Notes under the pieces: model-generated
Seen by the model: the letters and a program-made list of their open reading frames with translations, nothing else
Databases searched by the model: none
Told to the model about the DNA's origin: nothing
Translations under genes and position numbers: made by a program
Shown: positions 8,729 to 14,830 of the stretch, one piece after another
How the letters are laid out: the number at the start of each line of letters is the position of its first letter
Numbering within the stretch: the stretch's first letter is position 1
Source of the DNA: Mesorhizobium loti CJ3sym
GTDB taxonomy: Bacteria; Pseudomonadota; Alphaproteobacteria; Rhizobiales; Rhizobiaceae
NCBI RefSeq assembly: GCF_000472785.1
Contig: NZ_AXAL01000028.1
Location: 32,634 to 96,633 of the forward strand
Length of the DNA: 64,000 bases
Direction: 5' to 3'

Positions 8729-9523
8729 ATGAGCGCATCAGCCGATCGCAATTTACAAACGCGCGCCATCGTCACCGGCGGCGCGCAAGGCATCGGCTTT
8801 GCCGTTGCCGAGGCGCTGGCCGACGAGGGCTGCCGGGCGCTGGCGCTTATCGGCCGCTCGCAAGAGAAGGGCGACAAGGCCGTTGCCCACTTCAAGACGC
8901 TGGGCGTCGACGCGATCTTCATCAGCGCCGATGTCTCAAAAGTGGCGGACTGCAAGCGCGCCGTCGCCACGGCGATCTCGCATTTCGGCACACTCAACGC
9001 GCTGGTCAACGCCGCCGCCACGTCGGCGCGCGGGTCGTTGGTCGAAACCTCGGAAGAGCTTTTCGACCAGATCTTCGACACCAACGTGCGCGGCCCGTTC
9101 TTCCTGATGCAGGGACTGGTCGCGCATCTCCTGGAGCGCAAGGCGCCGGGCTCGATCGTCAACGTCCTGTCGATGTCGGCGCATGCCGGCCAGTCCTTCC
9201 TGACGCCCTACTCGACCAGCAAGGGCGCGCTGATGACGCTGACCAAGAACGTCGCCAGCTCCTACCGGCGGAACCGCATCCGCTGCAATGCGGTGCTGCC
9301 CGGCTGGATGGACACGGAGGGCGAGGCGATCGTGCAGAAGAAGTGGCACGATGCGCCGGATGACTGGCTGGAAAAGGCCGAGGCCGCGCAACCGATGGGC
9401 CAGCTTGTGAAGCCGGCTCAGCTCGCCCGGCTGATCAGCTACATGATCAGCCCGCAGGCCGGCGTCATGACCGGATCGCTGGTTGACTATGACCAAAACA
9501 TCGCCGGGGTGGTCGGCGAGTAG
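8729..9523 (+). CDS. SDR-family oxidoreductase
   Basis: Classical short-chain dehydrogenase of 264 residues. The cofactor motif TGGAQGIG lies near residues 15-22, the NAAAT region near 100, and the active site has Ser in LSMSA followed by YSTSKGAL (Tyr-x-x-x-Lys) near 172-176. ATG 8729 is chosen behind AGGAG; an upstream TTG start is less likely. It is the last gene of the operon with the transporter and IdhA, and probably acts on an inositol-derived ketone or alcohol. The exact substrate cannot be read from the sequence. Confidence 0.85.
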   Translation: MSASADRNLQTRAIVTGGAQGIGFAVAEALADEGCRALALIGRSQEKGDKAVAHFKTLGVDAIFISADVSKVADCKRAVATAISHFGTLNALVNAAATSARGSLVETSEELFDQIFDTNVRGPFFLMQGLVAHLLERKAPGSIVNVLSMSAHAGQSFLTPYSTSKGALMTLTKNVASSYRRNRIRCNAVLPGWMDTEGEAIVQKKWHDAPDDWLEKAEAAQPMGQLVKPAQLARLISYMISPQAGVMTGSLVDYDQNIAGVVGE

Positions 9524-9549
9524 CCGAGCCCAGCGAAAACGCCCATCAC

Positions 9550-9730
9550 TTCGTCATCCACGGGCGGAGGAGCGAAGCGACGCGGCGCAGACCCGAGGAT
9601 CCTGCCGGGACTCGGGAGCGCCGCCACGGTGCAGATTTCTGCACCGCCGCATCCTTTGGCTAATGGCACGGAATGGATCCCAGGGTCTTCGCGACGGAGC
9701 TTCGCTCCTGCCTCGCCCTGGGATGACGAA
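9550..9730. repeat. Long palindromic intergenic repeat (about 180 bp)
   Basis: The ends are inverted copies: TTCGTCATCC at 9550-9559 and GGATGACGAA at 9721-9730. Nested inside are GGAGCGAAGC (9569-9578) with GCTTCGCTCC (9699-9708), CCCGAG/CTCGGG, and the hairpin GGTGCAG-ATTT-CTGCACC (9628-9645). This is the form of intergenic mosaic or REP-like elements found in many copies in rhizobial genomes. It occupies most of the non-coding stretch between the SDR gene and the aroG leader. Confidence 0.7.
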
Positions 9731-9774
9731 ATCGCGTGGGTTCGGCCCATTCCGAATGGGATGCCAACACCCCC

Positions 9775-9803
9775 GTGACAAACGCCTCCGCATCGACTAT
9801 ATG
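9775..9803 (+). promoter_or_regulatory. Putative sigma70 promoter of the aroG leader
   Basis: GTGACA (9775-9780) and TATATG (9798-9803) are separated by exactly 17 bp. The transcription start expected about seven bases downstream falls at 9809-9811, on the ATG at 9810. The leader mRNA would then be nearly or fully leaderless. From memory, the same arrangement was reported for the trpE(G) leader of Sinorhizobium meliloti. Confidence 0.55.
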
Positions 9804-9809
9804 AGCCGC

Positions 9810-9881
9810 ATGATCAACCTGTCCGCCACGTATTGGTACTTTAGGAGCTCGCTGGCGGCGGGAGGATTGCGCTCGATCTGA
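9810..9881 (+). CDS. Leader peptide of the aroG attenuator (Tyr-Trp-Tyr-Phe)
   Basis: Short peptide of 23 residues (26 if started at ATG 9801), ending at TGA 9879-9881. It contains four consecutive aromatic codons, TAT TGG TAC TTT (9831-9842), for Tyr, Trp, Tyr and Phe. These are the three end products of the pathway begun by the downstream enzyme. No ribosome binding site is seen, which fits the leaderless start predicted from the promoter. Ribosome stalling on these codons when charged aromatic tRNAs run short is the expected sensor. The peptide itself probably has no other job. Confidence 0.75.
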   Translation: MINLSATYWYFRSSLAAGGLRSI

Positions 9882-9924
9882 AGATTGCAGCAACAAGATC
9901 CGAACAGCCGCCAGACCTGGCGGC
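9823..9924 (+). promoter_or_regulatory. Transcription attenuator (alternative RNA hairpins) upstream of aroG
   Basis: Four segments form the classical alternatives: segment 1 CCGCCA (9823-9828), 2 CTGGCGGC (9852-9859), 3 GCCGCCAG (9907-9914) and 4 CTGGCGGC (9917-9924). Segments 1:2 flank the Tyr-Trp-Tyr-Phe codons, 2:3 form the antiterminator and 3:4 the terminator. Segments 2 and 4 are identical, so either pairs perfectly with 3. A ribosome stalled at 9831-9842 would mask segment 1 and leave 2 free; one that reaches the stop at 9879 would cover 2 and allow termination. Confidence 0.78.
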
Positions 9925-9930
9925 TTTTTT
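9906..9930 (+). terminator. Rho-independent terminator of the aroG attenuator
   Basis: AGCCGCCA (9906-9913) pairs with TGGCGGCT (9918-9925) around a four-base loop. A run of six T (9925-9930) follows directly. It stands 40 bp before the aroG start and after the leader-peptide stop, as expected of an intrinsic terminator that operates when aromatic amino acids are plentiful. Confidence 0.85.
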
Positions 9931-9970
9931 GTATCAGCCGGCAGGTCTCTTGAAACAGGAGCAGAAAGCC

Positions 9971-11062
9971 GTGTTGACCACCACAGACGACCTTCGGGTC
10001 ATGGAAATCCGAGAACTGAGTACGCCGGACCAGGTGATGCGGGAGATACCGCGCACGCTGACGGCAACGCGCACCGTCAGCGCGTCACGCAATGCCATCC
10101 ACGCCATCCTGAACGGGACCGATGACCGGCTGCTCGTCGTCGTCGGCCCGTGTTCGATCCACGATCCGGTCGCGGCCGTTGACTATGCCAGCCGTCTGGC
10201 GGCGCTGCGCGAGATCCTGTCCGACCGGCTCGAGATCGTGATGCGGGTGTATTTTGAAAAGCCGCGCACGACCGTGGGCTGGAAGGGCCTGATCAACGAT
10301 CCCGACCTCGACGGCAGTTTCAACATCGACAAGGGACTGCGGATGGCGCGCAACGTGCTCTCGGCCGTCAACAATCTCGGCCTGCCGGCGGCAACCGAAT
10401 TCCTCGACATGACGACGCCGCAATACATTGCCGACCTCGTCGCCTGGGGCGCCATTGGCGCGCGCACCACCGAGAGCCAGATCCATCGTGAACTCGCCTC
10501 GGGGCTCTCCTGCCCGGTCGGCTTCAAGAACGGTACCGACGGCAATCTGCGGATCGCCGCGGAGGCGGTGAAATCCGCCGCCCAGCCGCACCATTTCATG
10601 GCGGTAACCAAGGGAGGGCGCAGCGGCATCGCGACCACCACGGGCAATGAAGACTGCCACGTCATCCTGCGCGGCGGCGTTCAGCCCAACTACGACGCCG
10701 CAAGCGTCGAAGCCGCCTCTGTGGAACTCGCCCGTATCGGTGTGGCGCCCCGATTGATGATCGATGTCAGCCACGCCAACTCGGCCAAGAAGCCGGAGAA
10801 CCAGCCCAAGGTCGCGGCGGATGTCGCCGGGCAGGTCGCGGCGGGCGACGAGCGCATCATTGGCCTCATGATCGAGAGCAATCTCGTCGCCGGCCGGCAA
10901 GACGTGGTGCCCGGCAAGCCGTTGGTCTACGGCCAGAGCATCACCGATGGCTGCATCGACTGGGCGACCACCGAAACCGTGCTGCACGGCCTTGCCGGTG
11001 CCGTCGAGTGGCGTCGGTCGGCACGCCGCGCCATGCTGGAGAACCGTCAGGGTGCCGCCTGA
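9971..11062 (+). CDS. aroG: 3-deoxy-7-phosphoheptulonate synthase (DAHP synthase, class I)
   Basis: Condenses phosphoenolpyruvate and erythrose 4-phosphate in the first step of aromatic amino acid synthesis. It is a cytoplasmic TIM-barrel protein of about 363 residues, the usual length for AroF/G/H enzymes. Conserved segments are VVVGPCSIHD near the N-terminus, RVYFEKPRTTVGWKG, GARTTESQIHRELASG, GFKNGTDG and the metal-ligand region MIDVSHANS. GTG 9971 is chosen because AGGAG lies at 9957-9961; an upstream TTG at 9929 sits inside the terminator T-run and is rejected. The gene is controlled by the attenuator just upstream. The isozyme type (feedback by Phe, Tyr or Trp) cannot be read with confidence. 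Confidence 0.93.
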   Translation: MLTTTDDLRVMEIRELSTPDQVMREIPRTLTATRTVSASRNAIHAILNGTDDRLLVVVGPCSIHDPVAAVDYASRLAALREILSDRLEIVMRVYFEKPRTTVGWKGLINDPDLDGSFNIDKGLRMARNVLSAVNNLGLPAATEFLDMTTPQYIADLVAWGAIGARTTESQIHRELASGLSCPVGFKNGTDGNLRIAAEAVKSAAQPHHFMAVTKGGRSGIATTTGNEDCHVILRGGVQPNYDAASVEAASVELARIGVAPRLMIDVSHANSAKKPENQPKVAADVAGQVAAGDERIIGLMIESNLVAGRQDVVPGKPLVYGQSITDGCIDWATTETVLHGLAGAVEWRRSARRAMLENRQGAA

Positions 11063-11080
11063 TACAGTTGGCGATATAGG

Positions 11081-11106
11081 AGGGCGGCGCTAGGCTACGC
11101 CGCCCT
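11081..11106. terminator. Bidirectional hairpin between convergent aroG and lysE genes
   Basis: AGGGCGGCG (11081-11089) pairs with CGCCGCCCT (11098-11106) around an eight-base loop that contains the stop codon of the minus-strand gene. A clear T-run is missing on either side, so termination strength is uncertain. Confidence 0.5.
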
Positions 11107-11730
11107 CAATCCTTCCCATGCTGTAAACACGGCAACCGCAAAGAGCAGCAGTCCGGCCGCGCGGCCGGCAAGAGTGGTCGCCCGCGGATTGGCGATCAAA
11201 AGATTGCGGCTGCGGCCGGCTGTGATGGCGAGCCCACCATAGATCGCGGCCTGGGTCAGGACTGTCATCAGGCCCATGACAGTCGCCTGCATCCAGATCG
11301 GGCCGTAGTCCGGCTTCAGGAACTGCGGATAGACGGCAAGCACGAACAAGTATGCCTTGGGATTGATCAGGCAGGTTACCAGTCCTTGTCGAAACGCCTT
11401 CCATGCGGTGCGGCTGCCGGCGGGGCCGCCCTCGCCGACAGTGATGGAGCTCCGCATCAGCGTGATGCCGATGAAGGCCATGTAGGCGGCACCAGCGATC
11501 AGCAGCGGCTTGAACAGGATCGGCACGAAATGCATCAGCAGGCCGACGCCGATGGCACCGTTCAGCGTGTGCACCATGCCGCCGACCATGATGCCACCGG
11601 TCGCGGCCAGGCCCCTGTCGCGTCCGCCGGTCAGCGCATTGGCCAGCACGAACAGCATGTCCATGCCGGGAACAACGATGATGCCGAACAGCAGGATAAA
11701 GAAAAGCCAGAGATTTTCCGCGTAACCCAT
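11095..11730 (-). CDS. LysE/RhtB-family translocator
   Basis: Inner-membrane exporter of 211 residues with about six hydrophobic helices. The N-terminal half carries the family pattern VVPGMDMLFVLANALTGGRDRG (split here at residue 20 of the motif for length: the last two residues continue it), and the second half INPKAYLFVLAVYPQF is the conserved NPK segment. The start is ATG 11730; an upstream in-frame start adds about 39 residues without a membrane segment and is rejected. The family exports amino acids or related metabolites. It is divergent from the WYL regulator gene, which may control it. Confidence 0.88.
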   Translation of the reverse strand: MGYAENLWLFFILLFGIIVVPGMDMLFVLANALTGGRDRGLAATGGIMVGGMVHTLNGAIGVGLLMHFVPILFKPLLIAGAAYMAFIGITLMRSSITVGEGGPAGSRTAWKAFRQGLVTCLINPKAYLFVLAVYPQFLKPDYGPIWMQATVMGLMTVLTQAAIYGGLAITAGRSRNLLIANPRATTLAGRAAGLLLFAVAVFTAWEGLRAA

Positions 11731-11859
11731 GTCAGTTGCCTGTCGCCTCGCTCCGCCAAGCCGCAGCGGAACCTGTTGATTTTCAATCCGGTAGGCGATC
11801 CTATAGGTTAGCCCAACTGACGAGGATGTGTCAGTTGTGATCGGCATCGGGTGAGAAAA

Positions 11860-12558
11860 ATGCGCAAGGCGTCACGCCTGTTCGAGATCATCCAGATCCT
11901 GCGGCTGGCGCGCCAGCCGGTGACGGCGGCCATGATTGCCGAGCAGCTGGAGGTGACGGTGCGCTCGATCTATCGCGACATCGCAGCCCTGCAGGCGATG
12001 CGCGTGCCGATCGAAGGCGGGCGCGGCATCGGCTATATCCTGCGCCCCGGCTTCGACCTGCCGCCGCTGATGTTTTCGATCGAGGAGATGGAGGCGATCG
12101 TCCTGTCGCTGGCGCTGCTGGAGCGCACGGGGGACGACGAGCTCAAGCAGGCGGCCAAGCGGGTCAGCGCCAAGATCGCCGGTTCGGTGCCGCCGCCGCT
12201 ACGCCAGACATTCGAAGCCAATGCGCTGCATGCCTGGGGTTTCGCCGCGCCGTCGGCCGGCTCGATCGACCTAGCGCTGGTGCGCCGCGCCATCCGTGAC
12301 GAGGAGAAGCTCGACCTCTCCTATCGCGACGAAATGGGCCGCACCTCCGAGCGCCTCATCCGCCCGATCGCGCTGATCTACTATGCTGAAACCGCCAACA
12401 TCGTCGCCTGGTGTGAGTTGCGCCAGGCGATCCGCAATTTCCGCAGCGACCGGATCGAGAATTGCCAGCCGACCGGGTTACGCTTCAAGGGCGAAGGCGA
12501 TCGCCTGCGGCAGGTCTGGGTGAGCGGCTGGGAGACAAATGTTGCTGCGGTTGGTTGA
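11860..12558 (+). CDS. YafY-type transcriptional regulator (HTH_11 plus WYL domain)
   Basis: Regulator of 232 residues. The N-terminal winged helix (RLFEIIQILRLARQPVTAAM) has its recognition helix near VTVRSIYRDIAAL at residues 34-46. A C-terminal WYL-type ligand domain covers about 130-225 and contains the RPIALIYY segment. ATG 11860 follows GGTGAG; GTG 11851 adds only three residues. The gene is divergent from lysE and convergent with the dehydrogenase gene ending at 12565. Its target and ligand are unknown. Confidence 0.88.
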   Translation: MRKASRLFEIIQILRLARQPVTAAMIAEQLEVTVRSIYRDIAALQAMRVPIEGGRGIGYILRPGFDLPPLMFSIEEMEAIVLSLALLERTGDDELKQAAKRVSAKIAGSVPPPLRQTFEANALHAWGFAAPSAGSIDLALVRRAIRDEEKLDLSYRDEMGRTSERLIRPIALIYYAETANIVAWCELRQAIRNFRSDRIENCQPTGLRFKGEGDRLRQVWVSGWETNVAAVG

Positions 12559-12564
12559 GGGATA

Positions 12565-13674
12565 TCACCGCACATCCACCCAGCGCTTTTCCGCGAACGA
12601 TCTCGCCATGGCGTGCACGGTGCGCTCGATCTCCAGCCCCTGCGCAAACTCGATGAGCCGCGCCGGTCTGCCGGCGAGCCGCGTCAGCAATTCGTGGCAC
12701 TCGATGATCTTGAGGTCGTTGAAGCCGAGATTGTGGCCGGGCGCCGGCAGGAAAGCGTCGTAGGGCCTGTGATGCGGCGCCATCAGGATGGTGCGATAGC
12801 CCTGCTCGGTCGGGCGATCTGCGGTGACATAGAGCTGGATTTCGTTCATCCGCTCCTGGTCGAACAGGATCGACCCCTTGGAGCCGAAAATCTGGATGGC
12901 GATGCGGCCCTTGCGGCCCCAGGCCGAGCGGTTGACCTGCAGCGTGCCGGCCATGCCGTTTTCCAGATGCATCAAGACGCTGGCGATATCATAGGTCTCG
13001 ACCGCTCGGCGCCCGCCGCTAGCCACCTTGCGGTCGGCATAGGGCTTGGCCATGTCGCAGATGACGCTGGCGACGCGGCCGAACAGCGCCGAGACCAGTG
13101 ACAGCGGGTGCACGGCGAAATCATCGAGCGCGCCATAGCCGGAAGCGGCCTCGTGCTTCCAGAAGAACAGCGCCTCGGGGTCGGCCATGAAATCCTCGTC
13201 CATCTCGATGCGCAGGTGGTTGACCTCGCCGATGATCTTCTCGTCGAGCAGCGCGCCGATGTGGCGGATGGCCGGGCTCTGGATGTAATTGTAGCCAAGC
13301 GCCGCGACCTTGCCGGACTTCTTTGCCGCCGCTGCCATCGCCTCGGCTTCGGCAAAGCTCGGCGCCATCGGCTTTTCGCACCACAGATGCTTGCCGGCCT
13401 CCAGAATCGCGATGGCCATTTCGGGATGGAACTGGTTGGGCGTGGTCAGCGAGACGATGTCGACCTCAGGATCGTTGACGACGGCGCGCCAGTCGCCTGA
13501 GGCCTTGGCGAAGCCGAACTCGCTTGCCTTGCGTTTTGCGAGCTCCTCATTGACCTCGCCGAGATGGACGAGCCGTGGCTTGGCCACATCCGGAAAGACG
13601 GCACCGACAGCGCTCCAGGCGATGGCGTGACACTTGCCCATGAAACCCGTGCCGATAAGACCGACGCCGACCAT
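12565..13674 (-). CDS. Gfo/Idh/MocA-family dehydrogenase, scyllo-inositol-dehydrogenase-like
   Basis: NAD(P)-dependent oxidoreductase of 369 residues. The Rossmann motif GLIGTGFMGKCHA is at residues 4-16, WCEKPMAP near 95-102 holds the conserved Lys, and the catalytic region GALDDFAVHPLSL lies near 185. ATG 13674 is chosen behind GGGAGG. In Sinorhizobium meliloti the gene next to iolR in this same divergent position (smc01163) is needed for growth on scyllo-inositol. Position and family make that role likely here; the evidence for the substrate is synteny recalled from memory. Confidence 0.82.
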   Translation of the reverse strand: MVGVGLIGTGFMGKCHAIAWSAVGAVFPDVAKPRLVHLGEVNEELAKRKASEFGFAKASGDWRAVVNDPEVDIVSLTTPNQFHPEMAIAILEAGKHLWCEKPMAPSFAEAEAMAAAAKKSGKVAALGYNYIQSPAIRHIGALLDEKIIGEVNHLRIEMDEDFMADPEALFFWKHEAASGYGALDDFAVHPLSLVSALFGRVASVICDMAKPYADRKVASGGRRAVETYDIASVLMHLENGMAGTLQVNRSAWGRKGRIAIQIFGSKGSILFDQERMNEIQLYVTADRPTEQGYRTILMAPHHRPYDAFLPAPGHNLGFNDLKIIECHELLTRLAGRPARLIEFAQGLEIERTVHAMARSFAEKRWVDVR

Positions 13675-13806
13675 TTTTTCCTCCCAATGCCTCAAGCTAT
13701 CGGTGGATGAATTAGTCCATTTTTTCCCGGAATGGAATGTCTGCCTCATTTTTATTGGTGTTCTTGCGCAGGCTCGCTATGATGGGGCACAGAGGATGCT
13801 TCACGC

Positions 13807-14673
13807 ATGAGCTTGGACGGGCCGACGATGGACGAACGGGTACCTCGCGACTTCGAGACGCTTCGCGCCACGATCCTGGACCGGCGCGAAAGCCTGCCCA
13901 AGCGCATCGCCCAGATCGCCGCCTATGCGCTCGACAATCCCGACGATATCGCCTTCGGCACCGCCGCCAGCATCGCCGCCTCGGCCGGCGTGCAGCCTTC
14001 GACCCTAATCCGTTTTGCCCAGCAGCTTGGCTTCGACGGTTTCACCAGCCTGCAGCAGGTGTTCCGCGAGCGGCTGCGCGAGCGCAACTCGTCCTATGAC
14101 GAGCGCTTGCAGGCGCTGCGCGCAAAGGCCGAGGGTGGCGCCGGCCACCGGGCGATCTTCGACGGCTTCGTCGCCGCCGCCAGCACCTCGCTCAACGACA
14201 TTTCCCGCACCCTGGATGACGCGCATCTGGAAGATGCGATTGCGCTGCTGGCAAAGGCGCAGACCATCTATGTCTTGGCCAAGCGGCGCTCCTATCCGGT
14301 GGCGACCTACATCGCCTATGCCTTGGGCAAATTGAAGATCCGCAACCAGTTGATCGAATCGGCGGCCGGGCTGAACGCCGAGATGATCAGTTTCGCCACG
14401 CCGGCGGATGCCGTCATCGCCATCAGTTTCTCGCCCTATGCGCCGGCCACGATCGAGGAGGCGCGCACCATTTCGGAACAGGGCGTGCCGATCGTCGCCA
14501 TCACCGACAGCGCGTTTTCGCCGCTGGCGCAGTTCGCTAAGGTCTGGTTCGAGGTTGCCGAGGCGGATTTCGCCGGCTTCCGTTCGCTGTCGGCAACGAT
14601 GGCGCTGGCCATGGCGCTGACCGTCGGTGTCGGCGAGAAGCGGCGCGACGCAGGCCGCAAGCGCAAGGCCTGA
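13807..14673 (+). CDS. iolR: RpiR-family repressor of inositol catabolism
   Basis: Regulator of 288 residues with an N-terminal HTH_6 domain (about 15-90), including SIAASAGVQPSTLIRFAQQL, and a C-terminal SIS sugar-phosphate-isomerase-like sensor domain (about 130-270). It is encoded directly upstream of iolCDEB, as in Sinorhizobium, where IolR represses the iol genes. GGAA-N6-TTCC-type sites lie in the 157-bp gap before iolC. ATG 13807 is used; ATG 13828 is also possible. The inducer is probably a phosphorylated pathway intermediate, by analogy. Confidence 0.87.
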   Translation: MSLDGPTMDERVPRDFETLRATILDRRESLPKRIAQIAAYALDNPDDIAFGTAASIAASAGVQPSTLIRFAQQLGFDGFTSLQQVFRERLRERNSSYDERLQALRAKAEGGAGHRAIFDGFVAAASTSLNDISRTLDDAHLEDAIALLAKAQTIYVLAKRRSYPVATYIAYALGKLKIRNQLIESAAGLNAEMISFATPADAVIAISFSPYAPATIEEARTISEQGVPIVAITDSAFSPLAQFAKVWFEVAEADFAGFRSLSATMALAMALTVGVGEKRRDAGRKRKA

Positions 14674-14705
14674 TCGGTCACACCAGAAAGGCACTTTTCA
14701 ACCGG

Positions 14706-14749
14706 GGAATGCTCATTCCATATTGACTATGGATTGGAATTATTATTTC
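14706..14749. promoter_or_regulatory. Putative IolR operators upstream of iolC
   Basis: GGAATGCTCATTCC (14706-14719) is a perfect GGAA-N6-TTCC palindrome. TGGAAT-TATT-ATTTCA at 14735-14750 is a second copy with one mismatch, of the same form as the sites at 4500 and 4544. They stand 82-125 bp before iolC, where a repressor would block the promoter. Confidence 0.6.
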
Positions 14750-14830
14750 ATATTGCCGGCGCCACGCTGCCGCTCGCGCGTGTTACCCAAACAATGTTGT
14801 CCATGACAACAAGACTGACGGGAGGTTCCA

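Noticed and set aside
7609..9162. 517-codon minus-strand open frame across idhA and the SDR gene
   Set aside because: It spans two well-supported genes on the other strand and has no recognisable motif.
9929..9970. TTG at 9929 as the aroG start
   Set aside because: It lies in the T-run of the attenuator terminator. GTG 9971 has AGGAG at the right distance.
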